From contig NZ_JAGEPF010000026.1 in the NCBI RefSeq assembly GCF_017573465.1, forward strand, positions 106,676 through 170,675: DNA of 64,000 nt, in the 5' to 3' direction. Source of the stretch: Actinomadura violacea (lineage in GTDB: Bacteria; Actinomycetota; Actinomycetes; Streptosporangiales; Streptosporangiaceae). The translations under genes were made by a program, and so were the position numbers. This document shows positions 47,322-55,584 of this stretch, piece by piece. Each line of letters opens with the position of its first letter. The first letter of the stretch is position 1. The notes beneath the pieces were generated by a model. The model ran no database searches. It worked only from the letters and a program-made list of their open reading frames with translations, and was not told where the DNA came from.

Positions 47322-48685
47322 CCGTCCCCCGGCTCGTCGTCGCCGCGCCCTCGTCGGGCAGCGGCAAGACGACCGTGGCCACCGGGCTGATGGCCGCGTT
47401 CGCGGCGCGCGGCCTGCGGGTCTCCCCGCACAAGGTGGGGCCCGACTACATCGACCCCGGCTACCACGCGCTCGCGACGGGCCGCCCCGGCCGGAACCTC
47501 GATCCCTGGCTGACGTCCGAGGACCTGGTCGCGCCGCTGTTCCTGCACGGCGCGCAGGACGCGGACATTGCGGTCGTCGAGGGCGTCATGGGCCTGTACG
47601 ACGGCGCGGCCGGGCTCGGGGCGCCCGACTCGGCCGGGGGAGGGGACTACGCGTCCACCGCGCACGTCGCGACGCTCCTGGACGCGCCGGTCGTGCTGGT
47701 CGTGGACGCGTCCGCCGCCGCCGGACGGTCCGTCGCGGCGCTGGTCCACGGGTTCCGGTCGTTCGGGACGGTCCGCGTCGGCGGCGTCGTCCTGAACCGG
47801 CTCGGCTCCGACGGCCACGAGCGCATGTGCCGGGACGCCGTCGAGGAACTCGGGCTGCCCGTTCTGGGCGCGCTGCGCCGCACCGACGACGCCGCGACGC
47901 CGTCCCGGCACCTCGGGCTGGTCCCGGCGGCCGAACGCAACGCGGAGGCGGTGGACACCGTCCGGCGGCTGGGCGACCTGGTCGCCGCGTCGTGTGATCT
48001 AGACGCCCTGCTAGCACTGGCCCACGAGGCGCCCGAGTTGGACGCCGCGCCCTGGAACCCGTCCGAGGCCGTGCCGGAGAAGCATGCCGGAAGGCCACGG
48101 ATCGCGGTGGCGGGTGGCCCGGCCTTCACGTTCGGCTATGCCGAGAACGAGGAACTGCTAGAAGCGGCCGGCGCGGAGGTCGTCAGGTTCGATCCCCTAC
48201 AGGACGACGGCCTGCCCGACGGCACGCGCGGCGTCGTCATAGGCGGAGGCTTCCCCGAGGTCTATGCGGCGCAACTGTCGTCGAACGAGCGGCTGCGTAC
48301 GGAACTGGCGGCGTTCGCGAATGCGTCCCGCCCCGTGTACGCCGAATGCGCCGGACTCCTGTACCTCGCACAGGAACTCGACGGTGCGCCCATGTGCGGT
48401 GTGCTGAATGGCGCCAGAGCGGCCATGGCCCCGCGGCTGACGCTGGGTTATCGTGCCGCGGTGGCGGTGGCCGACTCGGTCGTCGCGCGCGCGGGCGAAC
48501 GGGTGCACGGGCATGAGTTCCACCGCACGGTGACGGACCCCGTCCACGGGGAGACCGCCGCCTGGCAGTGGTCCGCGTCCGGCCCGGCCGGCTTCGTGCG
48601 GGGCGGCTGCGTCGCGTCCTACCTCCATGTGCACTGGGCCGGATCGCCCTGGTTCGCCAGCCGGATGGTCGCGGCCTGCCTGTGA
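47318..48685 (+). CDS. cobB: Cobyrinic acid a,c-diamide synthase CobB
   Basis: 455 residues. N-terminal P-loop APSSGSGKTTV and KVGPDYIDPGYH, then a C-terminal glutaminase domain with GGGFPEVYAAQLSSNERLR and nucleophile Cys in YAECAGLLYLA, and a late GHEFH motif. It amidates side chains a and c using glutamine and ATP. In this aerobic-type pathway the substrate is hydrogenobyrinic acid. GTG 47318 is set by the overlap with cobO. Confidence 0.96.
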   Translation: MTVPRLVVAAPSSGSGKTTVATGLMAAFAARGLRVSPHKVGPDYIDPGYHALATGRPGRNLDPWLTSEDLVAPLFLHGAQDADIAVVEGVMGLYDGAAGLGAPDSAGGGDYASTAHVATLLDAPVVLVVDASAAAGRSVAALVHGFRSFGTVRVGGVVLNRLGSDGHERMCRDAVEELGLPVLGALRRTDDAATPSRHLGLVPAAERNAEAVDTVRRLGDLVAASCDLDALLALAHEAPELDAAPWNPSEAVPEKHAGRPRIAVAGGPAFTFGYAENEELLEAAGAEVVRFDPLQDDGLPDGTRGVVIGGGFPEVYAAQLSSNERLRTELAAFANASRPVYAECAGLLYLAQELDGAPMCGVLNGARAAMAPRLTLGYRAAVAVADSVVARAGERVHGHEFHRTVTDPVHGETAAWQWSASGPAGFVRGGCVASYLHVHWAGSPWFASRMVAACL

Positions 48686-48718
48686 CGGGCTGCCTTGAGG
48701 GGCGTGGAGGGGAGCGGT

Positions 48719-49294
48719 GTGGACGTCTTCACCGGGAGCGTGCGCCTGGAGACCGGGCGGCTCGTCCTGCGGCCGTTCGGGCTCGACGACGCGCCCGCCC
48801 TGATCGAGGTGATCCGTGCCGGCGAGGACTTCCTTCCGCCGAACTTCCCGGACGCGCTGGAGGCCGAGCCGCTCGCCTGGTTCCTGCGCGAGGGCGTCCA
48901 CAAGGTGCAGCGCTTCGGCCTCGGCATCCATCTGGCCGTGACCGACCGCGATACAGGCGGCCTCATCGGGACCATAGGGCTGTTCAAAGTCGACTGGGCG
49001 CAACTGACCTGCGAGGTCGGCTACGGGATGCGGTCAAGCGCGCGCGGGCGCGGGTACGCGACCGAGGCCCTCACCTTGGTCTCGGACTGGGCGCTGCGGT
49101 CCTGCGGCCTCTTCCGCATCGAGCTGCGGGCGCTCACCACCAACCACGCCTCGATCCGGGTCGCGGAGAAGGCGGGCTACGTGCGCGAAGGAGTCGCGCG
49201 GGGCGCCGAGCGCGACGCCGACGGCGTCAACCAGGACATGGTCGTCTTCAGCCGCATCGCCTCCGATCTCCGGCAGGGCGGCCCGGCATGCTGA
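48719..49294 (+). CDS. GNAT-family N-acetyltransferase (RimJ/RimL-like)
   Basis: 191 residues. LETGRLVLRPFGLDDAPALIEVI is typical of RimJ/RimL, the acetyl-CoA loop is SSARGRGYATEAL, and NHASIRVAEKAGYVREGV is the family's C-terminal motif. GTG 48719 has a GGAGGGGAG site. It lies inside the cob operon, same strand, 33 bp after cobB, but no corrin step calls for an acetyltransferase. Confidence 0.88.
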   Translation: MDVFTGSVRLETGRLVLRPFGLDDAPALIEVIRAGEDFLPPNFPDALEAEPLAWFLREGVHKVQRFGLGIHLAVTDRDTGGLIGTIGLFKVDWAQLTCEVGYGMRSSARGRGYATEALTLVSDWALRSCGLFRIELRALTTNHASIRVAEKAGYVREGVARGAERDADGVNQDMVVFSRIASDLRQGGPAC

Positions 49295-49379
49295 CCGATC
49301 CGGGGGCGCGCGGCGCGCCGTGTCCCGGCACGGGCGCGGCCTCCGGGAGGCTCGACGCCCACGACCAGAAGGGACGGGC

Positions 49380-49892
49380 ATGACCGGGAGACAGGCGACG
49401 GAGACGCGAACGGGGGCGTGGGCGGTGCACCGGACGCTGGTGATGCACGGCGCGGACGCGGCGGACGCCGCCCGCCGGATGCTGCCGAAACTGCCGGACG
49501 ACTGCTTCGTCCCCGCCGGGCTCGACGCGCTGCGCAGCGCGGTCGGGGAGGGGCTCGCGCAGGTCGTGCTGGTGTCCGGCGTGGCGGAGCAGGCCGCGAT
49601 CGCGGGCGGTGTCCCCGTCCTCGCCGCGATCACCGCGGACATGGACGGCGGCCCGGCGCTGGCGGCCGAGGTGCAGGCGGCCGGGACGCCGCAGGCCGCC
49701 TACGAGCTGTGGGAGGCCGCCGGGCGGCTCGGCCCGTGCGGGCGGGAGCTGTGCCGCCGCACCGCCGGCGAGCTGGAGCGCCTCGCCGCCGAGGCGGCCG
49801 GAACGGCGGCGAGCCCGGTGGCGGCGCAGGTCGTCCTGGTCGACGCGAAGGGAGAGCGCATGGTGGGGATGTTCGGGCGGATGGCGCGGTAG
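49380..49892 (+). CDS. Unrecognised protein within cobalamin operon
   Basis: 170 residues, not matched to any family I know. It starts at ATG 49380 after AGAAGGGA and ends 2 bp before the cobL GTG. Segments: AWAVHRTLVMHGADAADAARRMLPKLPDDCFVPAGL, a helix with two Cys in GPCGRELCRRTAGEL, and a final strand AQVVLVDAKGERMVGMFG. No membrane segment or signal. Position implies a role with the corrin methylation genes; this is inference from context only. Confidence 0.6.
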   Translation: MTGRQATETRTGAWAVHRTLVMHGADAADAARRMLPKLPDDCFVPAGLDALRSAVGEGLAQVVLVSGVAEQAAIAGGVPVLAAITADMDGGPALAAEVQAAGTPQAAYELWEAAGRLGPCGRELCRRTAGELERLAAEAAGTAASPVAAQVVLVDAKGERMVGMFGRMAR

Positions 49893-49894
49893 CC

Positions 49895-50893
49895 GTGCTC
49901 ACGGTCAGCGGCCGCGACGGCGCGCCGCGCTCCGGGACGGCGCTGGCGGCACGGGCGTTCGCGCTGGCGGGCGTGTCCGGGGACGACGCGCTGGTCGTCT
50001 CCGCCGAGGAGTTCCGGCGCGCGGCGAACGTCTGCCGCGCGCATCCCAAGGTCGCCGTCCTGACCGTCCCCGGCGCGGGACCGGCCGAACTGGGGCGCGC
50101 GCTCTTCCCGCAGACGCCGCGTTCGTTCGTCGTATGCGAGGACGTGGACGGGCCCGCCGAGCGCGTCGTCCACGTCCGTCCGGCCGAGGCGACGACGCGG
50201 CCGTGGAACAAGCCGGACGTGGTCCTGGTCATGGACAACCGGAGCGAGGTGGACGCGGCCACATGGATCGCGGGCCCCGCCCTAAGGGAACCGACCTGGG
50301 CGCTGCCTCAGGAAGCGTTCGGTGGCGAACCCGTTCTCACGCCGGAGGCGCGTGCGTTCGCCTTGGCCAAACTGGGGCCGCGCATAGGGGACATGGTGTG
50401 GGACATCGGTTCCGGTGACGGCTCGATGGCGATCGAATGCGCCCGGTTCGGCGCGGCGGCCGTCGCTCTCGACCGCGACGGCTCCGTCTGCGTCCGGCTG
50501 AGGGAGAACGTCCGCAGGCACGGCGTCCGGGTGGCGGTGTCGCGCGGCGAGATCGGCACGGTCATCGATCATCTGCCGGTCCCCGACGCCGTCTTCCTGG
50601 CGGGCGCGTCCCCGGAGGTGCTCGCAACCTGCGCGTCGCAGGCGCTGCACCGCCTCGTCGCCACGGCCTCTGAGGGCGCGTCCCCCGCGCTCATGGACGT
50701 CCTTGCAGGTCATGGCTTCGCGGCCGGCGCCACGACCCTCCAAGCGGTGCCGCTCGACGGCGCCGCCGATCCGCCGCCGCCGATCACCCTCGTCTGGGCC
50801 GAACGCCCCGCCCCCGCCTCCGGACGGCCGGCCGCGAAGCGGATCAGGAGCGTCGAGACCCTCCCGCCCCCGCCCGGCCGCCCGGTCCTGTGA
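49895..50893 (+). CDS. cobL: CobL-like precorrin methyltransferase with truncated CbiE domain
   Basis: 332 residues. The C-terminal half is a full CbiT domain (precorrin-6B C15-methylase/decarboxylase) with SAM motif VWDIGSGDGSMAIECARFG and AVALDRD. The N-terminal part (about 50-130) resembles only the second half of a CbiE domain (HPKVAVLTVPGAGPAELGRALF, FVVCEDVDGPAERVV, WNKPDVVLVM). The first half with the GxGxG SAM site is absent, so the protein is ~70-80 residues shorter than usual CobL. It overlaps cbiG/cobE by 4 bp. Confidence 0.8.
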   Translation: MLTVSGRDGAPRSGTALAARAFALAGVSGDDALVVSAEEFRRAANVCRAHPKVAVLTVPGAGPAELGRALFPQTPRSFVVCEDVDGPAERVVHVRPAEATTRPWNKPDVVLVMDNRSEVDAATWIAGPALREPTWALPQEAFGGEPVLTPEARAFALAKLGPRIGDMVWDIGSGDGSMAIECARFGAAAVALDRDGSVCVRLRENVRRHGVRVAVSRGEIGTVIDHLPVPDAVFLAGASPEVLATCASQALHRLVATASEGASPALMDVLAGHGFAAGATTLQAVPLDGAADPPPPITLVWAERPAPASGRPAAKRIRSVETLPPPPGRPVL

Positions 50894-51339
50894 CCCTGGT
50901 CATCGGCGTCGGCGCGTCCAGCCGGTCGGACGCGCGCGAGATCGGCGCGCTGATCGCCGCCGTCCTGGACCGCGACGACCTGCGCGGCGAGGACGTCGCG
51001 TGCGTGGCGACCGCGGCGGCCCGCGCCGGCACCGGCCATGTCCGCGATGCCGCCGAAATGCTCGGATTTCATCTCGTCACCTACCCTGTGGACGTGCTGG
51101 CAGAGGTGGCGGTGCCGAACCCGGAGGAGGGCGTACGGGCCCGGACCGGGACGGCGAGCGTCGCCGAGGCGGCGGCCCTGCACGGGGCCCGCGCGCTCGG
51201 CGGCGCCCTGCCCGCGCCCGGCGGCGGACCGTCGGCACCCGGCGGCGGGGCCCGGCTCGTCGTGCCGAAGCGCACGGCGGCGCGCGCCACGGCGGCGGTC
51301 GCCCGGATCACCGGCGAACCCGGTGAAGCCGGGTCATAG
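50890..51339 (+). CDS. cobE: CobE / CbiG C-terminal domain protein
   Basis: 149 residues with GVGASSRSDAREIGALIAAVL, VATAAARAGTGHVRDAAEMLGFHLVTYPVDVLAEVAVPNP and TASVAEAAALHGARAL, the motif pattern of the CbiG_C/CobE family. The family is tied to ring-contraction chemistry or intermediate handling, but CobE's role is unproven. GTG 50890 overlaps the cobL stop. Confidence 0.88.
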   Translation: MTLVIGVGASSRSDAREIGALIAAVLDRDDLRGEDVACVATAAARAGTGHVRDAAEMLGFHLVTYPVDVLAEVAVPNPEEGVRARTGTASVAEAAALHGARALGGALPAPGGGPSAPGGGARLVVPKRTAARATAAVARITGEPGEAGS

Positions 51340-51438
51340 CGCCCGGCGACCCGTGAAACCCTGGTGCCCGACGACAACCCCCGGCGACCGCGAGGACCGA
51401 CCGTGACCCACCCCGACCATGATCAATCCGGAGGCGCA

Positions 51439-52056
51439 GTGACCGTACGCCAGCCCCATCCGATCGAGGTCCGGTCCTACGAGATCCTGCGCTCCCGGGT
51501 CGACCTGTCGCCGATGCCGCCGCTGTGGCGCGCCGTCGCGGAGCGGGTGATCCACGCCACCGCCGACCTGGAGTACGCCGTGGACCTGGTCACCACGGAG
51601 GACTTCCTCGGGCAGGGCTGGTCCGCGCTGCGCTCGGGCGCGCCCGTCGTCACCGACGAGCGGATGACCGCCGCCGGGATCAGCGCCCGCGAGACGGTCT
51701 GCCACGCCGACGACCCCGCCGCCGCGCGGATGGCCCGCGCCGCCGGGACCACCCGCTCGGCCGCCGCGGTCCGGCTGGCCTACGCCGAGGTCGGGCCGGG
51801 CGCGGTCTGGGTCGTCGGGTCCGCCCCGGAGGCGATCTTCGAGATCATCGCGCGCGGGGTCCGGCCCGCCCTGGTCGTCGGCACGCCCGTCGGGTTCGTC
51901 GGCGCGGCCGAGGCCAAGGAGGCGCTGCGCGCCAGCGGCCTGCCGCAGCTCAGCAACGTCTCGGAGAAGGGCGGTCCGGCGGTCGCCGCCGCGGCCGTCA
52001 ACGCGCTGCTCTACTTCGAGCCCGCCGCGCCGTCCTACGGCGGGGGCGAGCCGTGA
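51439..52056 (+). CDS. cobH: Precorrin-8X methylmutase CobH
   Basis: 205 residues. IEVRSYEILRSRVDL, RVIHATADLEYAVDLV with the catalytic His, GAPVVTDERMTAAGIS and VVGSAPEAIFEIIARGVRPALVVGTPVGFVGAAEAKEAL match CobH/CbiC. It moves a methyl from C11 to C12, giving hydrogenobyrinic acid. GTG 51439 follows GGAGG; an upstream GTG (51403) is weaker. Its stop overlaps cobC. Confidence 0.96.
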   Translation: MTVRQPHPIEVRSYEILRSRVDLSPMPPLWRAVAERVIHATADLEYAVDLVTTEDFLGQGWSALRSGAPVVTDERMTAAGISARETVCHADDPAAARMARAAGTTRSAAAVRLAYAEVGPGAVWVVGSAPEAIFEIIARGVRPALVVGTPVGFVGAAEAKEALRASGLPQLSNVSEKGGPAVAAAAVNALLYFEPAAPSYGGGEP

Positions 52057-53111
52057 TCGGGCAGCGGCCGGCGGCGCCCGGCCTCGACGACGGCGTGGAC
52101 GAGGTCGACCTGCGCCACCACGGCGACGCCGAGGTCGGCGGCGGGCTCGCCGACTTCGCCGTCAACGTCCGCACCGGCACGCCGCCCGCGTGGCTCGCCG
52201 ACCGGCTCCGCGCGTCCGTCGCCGACCTGGCCGGGTACCCCGACCCGCGGCCGGCCCGCCGGGCCGTCGCGCGGCGGCACGGCCGCGGTGCCGAGGAGGT
52301 GCTGCTCACCGCGGGCGCCGCCGAGGCGTTCGTGCTGCTGGCGCGCGTCCTGCAGCCCCGCAAGGCGGTCGTGGTGCACCCGCAGTTCACCGAGCCGGAG
52401 GCGGCACTGCGGGCCGCCGGGCACGCGGTGGAGCGGGCCGTCCTGGGCAAGGACTTCACCCTCGACCCGGCCGTCGTGCCGGAGGACGCCGACCTCGTCG
52501 TGGTCGGCAACCCGACGAACCCCACGTCGGTGCTGCACCCGGCCGCCGCGATCACCGCGCTGTCGCGGCCCGGCCGGACGGTCGTGGTGGACGAGGCGTT
52601 CATGGACTGCGTCCCGGGCGAGCCGGAGACCCTCGCGTCCCGGCTGCCGTCCGGGATCGTGGTGATCCGGTCCCTGACCAAGACGTGGGGCCTCGCCGGG
52701 CTGCGCGCCGGATACCTGCTCGCCCACCCGCACCTGGTGGCGCGGCTCGCGGAGGCGCAGCCGCTGTGGGCCGTGTCCACACCGGCGCTGGTGGCGATCG
52801 AGGCGTGCTGCGAGCCCGAGGCGCTCGCCGAGGCGCAGGCGTGGGCCGCCGGCCTCGCCGTCGAACGCGACCGGCTCGCCGCCGAACTGACCAACCGGGG
52901 CCTGTACGTGGTTCCCGAGGCGCGCGCGTCGTTCCTGTGCCTGCGCGTGCCGGACGCGCTCGGCATCCGGGCGCTGCTGCGGCAGCGCGGCTACGCGGTC
53001 AGGCGCGGGGACACCTTCCCGGGCCTCGGCACCGACTGGCTGCGCATCGCCGTGCGCGACCGCCCGGCCAACGACGCCCTGCTGGAAGTGCTCGGTGAAC
53101 TGGGGATCTGA
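52053..53111 (+). CDS. cobC: CobC-type PLP-dependent aminotransferase/decarboxylase
   Basis: 352 residues of fold-type I PLP enzyme: LAGYPDPRPARRAVARRHG, GAAEAFVLLARVL, GNPTNPTSVL, VVVDEAFMD and the lysine in SLTKTWGLAGLRAGYLL. It is HisC-like; in cob operons such proteins (CobC, also Salmonella CobD) supply (R)-1-amino-2-propanol phosphate from threonine phosphate for the step catalysed by the cobD product. GTG 52053 overlaps the cobH stop. Confidence 0.92.
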   Translation: MIGQRPAAPGLDDGVDEVDLRHHGDAEVGGGLADFAVNVRTGTPPAWLADRLRASVADLAGYPDPRPARRAVARRHGRGAEEVLLTAGAAEAFVLLARVLQPRKAVVVHPQFTEPEAALRAAGHAVERAVLGKDFTLDPAVVPEDADLVVVGNPTNPTSVLHPAAAITALSRPGRTVVVDEAFMDCVPGEPETLASRLPSGIVVIRSLTKTWGLAGLRAGYLLAHPHLVARLAEAQPLWAVSTPALVAIEACCEPEALAEAQAWAAGLAVERDRLAAELTNRGLYVVPEARASFLCLRVPDALGIRALLRQRGYAVRRGDTFPGLGTDWLRIAVRDRPANDALLEVLGELGI

Positions 53112-53121
53112 GGAGACGACC

Positions 53122-54234
53122 TTGTCGAACGCCGCCGCCGTGATCGAGGAGACCCGCGCCGCGATCGCGCCGCTCGACCGGGCGGCGATGGACGACGCCC
53201 GCGACCTGCAGTCCCGGCTCACCAAGCCGCCCGGGTCGCTCGGCGTGCTGGAGGAGGTGTCGATCCGGCTCGCCGGGCTCGCCGGGCGGTGCCCGCCGCC
53301 GCTCCCCGAGCCCGCCGCCGTCGCCGTCTTCGCCGCCGACCACGGCGTGCACGCACAGGGTGTGACGCCGTGGCCACAAGAGGTCACCGCGCAGATGGTC
53401 GCGAACTTCACCGCCGGCGGCGCGGTCGTCAACGCGTTCGCCAAGCAGGTCGGCGCCCGCGTCACCGTCGTCGACATCGGCGTCGCCGCCCCCCTGGACC
53501 CGGCGCCCGGCCTGCTCGACCGCAAGATCGCGCCCGGCACCGCCGACATGACGGCCGGGCCCGCGATGACCGCCGGCGAGGTCCGCCGCGCGGTCGCCGC
53601 CGGCATCGAGGTCGCCCGCGAGCTGGTGGACCAGGGCGCCCGCTGCCTGATCACCGGCGACATGGGCATCGCCAACACCACCGCGTCCGCCGCGCTGATC
53701 GCCGCCTTCACCGGCCTGCCGCCCGAGCGGGTCACCGGCCGGGGCACCGGCATCGACGACGCCACCCACGCCCGCAAGGTCGAGGTCGTCCGGGCCGCCC
53801 TCGCCCGCCACGGCCTCCTCGACGGCGCCGGCTCCCGCGACCCCCTCGACGTCCTCGCGGCCGTCGGCGGGTTCGAGCACGCCGGGATCGCCGGGTTCGT
53901 CCTCGGCGCCGCGGCGCTGCGCGTTCCCGTCGTGCTGGACGGGGTGATCGCCGGATCCGCCGCGCTCGCCGCCGCCGAGTTGAGCCCCGGCGCCCTCGCC
54001 GGCTGCGTCGCCGGGCACCGCTCCGCCGAGCCCGGCCACGCCGCCGCCGTCGATCATCTCGGGTTGCGCCCGCTCGTCGACCTGGAGCTGCGGCTGGGCG
54101 AGGGGACCGGCGCGCTGCTGGCGTTGCCGCTGGTCCAGGGTGCGGTCCGGGTCCTGCACGAGGTCGCCACCTTCGACTCCGCCGGGGTCGCCGAGAAGGA
54201 GGCCGCGCCCCGTAACGACATGATCTCGGAATGA
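53122..54234 (+). CDS. cobT: Nicotinate-nucleotide-dimethylbenzimidazole phosphoribosyltransferase CobT
   Basis: 370 residues: LTKPPGSLGVLEEVSIRLAGL, FAADHGVHAQGVTPWPQEVT, GDMGIANTTASAAL, GRGTGIDD and a late LRLGEGTGALLALPLVQGA with the catalytic Glu. It makes alpha-ribazole phosphate for the lower ligand. A TTG at 53122 with TGAGGAG ahead is the likely start; GTG 53095 inside cobC is an alternative. Confidence 0.96.
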   Translation: MSNAAAVIEETRAAIAPLDRAAMDDARDLQSRLTKPPGSLGVLEEVSIRLAGLAGRCPPPLPEPAAVAVFAADHGVHAQGVTPWPQEVTAQMVANFTAGGAVVNAFAKQVGARVTVVDIGVAAPLDPAPGLLDRKIAPGTADMTAGPAMTAGEVRRAVAAGIEVARELVDQGARCLITGDMGIANTTASAALIAAFTGLPPERVTGRGTGIDDATHARKVEVVRAALARHGLLDGAGSRDPLDVLAAVGGFEHAGIAGFVLGAAALRVPVVLDGVIAGSAALAAAELSPGALAGCVAGHRSAEPGHAAAVDHLGLRPLVDLELRLGEGTGALLALPLVQGAVRVLHEVATFDSAGVAEKEAAPRNDMISE

Positions 54235-54345
54235 GTCACGCTCGGCTATCGAAGGGCCGGAGCCCCTCTCCATGAGCTCCCCAACCCGAGTACCTTTGTT
54301 CCGCATAGACACTTGTCCGTCACCGGCGTCCGAAAGAATCACCAC

Positions 54346-55584
54346 GTGCCCCCGTACCTGCTAGGTCTGCGCCTTCGAGGGCGACGCGTCCTCGTCGTCG
54401 GCGGCGGCCGGGTCGCGCAGCGCCGCGTCCCCGCCCTGCTGGACGCGGGCGCCGAGGTCGTCCTCGTCTCGCCCGAGGTGACCGCCTCGCTGCAGGGCCT
54501 CGCCGAGGCCGGCCGCATCGCCTGGCACGCCCGCCCCTACCGGCGCGGCGACTGCGCAGGCGCCTGGCTGGTGCAGGCCGTCACCGACGACGCCAAGGTC
54601 AACGGGGACGTCGTCGCCGAGGCGGAGGCCGCCCGGATCTGGTCGGTGCGCGCCGACGACGCCGAGTCGTCCCCCGCCTGGACGCCCGCGAGCGGGCAGG
54701 CCGGCGACGCCACCGTCGGGGTGCTGCTCGGCGGCGACCCGCGCCGCGCCGCCGGCATCCGCGACGCGGTCGTGGACGGGCTGCGCGACGGCGCGCTGGA
54801 GTCGCGGCACTCCCGGCAGAAGCCGTCCGGTGTCGCGCTCGTCGGCGGCGGCCCCGGCGACCCGGGGCTGATCACCGTGCGCGGCCGGCAGCTGCTGGCG
54901 ATGGCCGACGTCGTCGTCACCGACCGGCTCGCCCCCGGCGGGCTGCTGGACGAGCTGGCCGCCGACGTCGAGGTGATCGACGCCGCCAAGATCCCCTACG
55001 GCCGGACCGTCACCCAGGACAAGATCAACGACTATCTCGTCGAGCACGCGAGCCAGGGCAAGTTCGTGGTCCGGCTCAAGGGCGGCGACCCGTTCGTGTT
55101 CGGCCGCGGCGGCGAAGAGGCGCTGCACTGCGCCAGGCACGGCATCCCTGTCACGGTGGTCCCCGGCATCAGCAGCTCGGTCGCGGTGCCGTCCGCCGCC
55201 GGCATCCCGGTGACGCACCGCGGCGTCGCGCAGGAGTTCCACGTCGTCTCCGCGCACGTCCCGCCCGGGCACCCCGACTCCACCGTGGACTGGGAGGCGC
55301 TTGGCCGCGCCCACGGGACGCTCGTGCTGCTCATGGCCGTGGAGCGGATGGCGCTCATCGCACCCGCGCTCGTGCGCTATGGTCGGTCGTCCGGCACGCC
55401 GGTCGCCGTCGTCCAGGACGGCACCCTCCCCGGCCAGCGGACCCTGACGGCGACGCTGGGCACCGTGGCCGACGAGATGGCCGCCGCCGGAGTCCGGCCC
55501 CCCGCGATCGTGGTCGTGGGCGACGTGGTCGACGTGGCGCGAGAGATCGACATGATTCGAGCCGACTTGGGACGGGATCCGTGA
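54346..55584 (+). CDS. cobA: CysG-like fusion: precorrin-2 dehydrogenase domain plus uroporphyrinogen-III methyltransferase
   Basis: 412 residues. The N-terminal Met8-like NAD domain (VLVVGGGRVAQRRVPALLDAGAEVVLVSP) is followed by a complete SUMT: LVGGGPGDPGLITVRGRQLLAMADVVVTDRL, RLKGGDPFVFGRGGEE, VPGISSSVAVPSAAGIPVTHR. It makes precorrin-2 for cobalamin and may oxidise it toward siroheme. No clear ferrochelatase extension is evident. GTG 54346 is chosen (TTG 54313 possible). A ~110-bp gap upstream could hold a second promoter. Its stop overlaps the next gene. Confidence 0.95.
   Translation: MPPYLLGLRLRGRRVLVVGGGRVAQRRVPALLDAGAEVVLVSPEVTASLQGLAEAGRIAWHARPYRRGDCAGAWLVQAVTDDAKVNGDVVAEAEAARIWSVRADDAESSPAWTPASGQAGDATVGVLLGGDPRRAAGIRDAVVDGLRDGALESRHSRQKPSGVALVGGGPGDPGLITVRGRQLLAMADVVVTDRLAPGGLLDELAADVEVIDAAKIPYGRTVTQDKINDYLVEHASQGKFVVRLKGGDPFVFGRGGEEALHCARHGIPVTVVPGISSSVAVPSAAGIPVTHRGVAQEFHVVSAHVPPGHPDSTVDWEALGRAHGTLVLLMAVERMALIAPALVRYGRSSGTPVAVVQDGTLPGQRTLTATLGTVADEMAAAGVRPPAIVVVGDVVDVAREIDMIRADLGRDP

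Noticed and set aside
49268..49379. GC-rich segment before the unknown cob-operon gene, considered as a second riboswitch.
   Set aside because: No B12 box and no GCAACTGTGA-like core; only generic GC hairpins.
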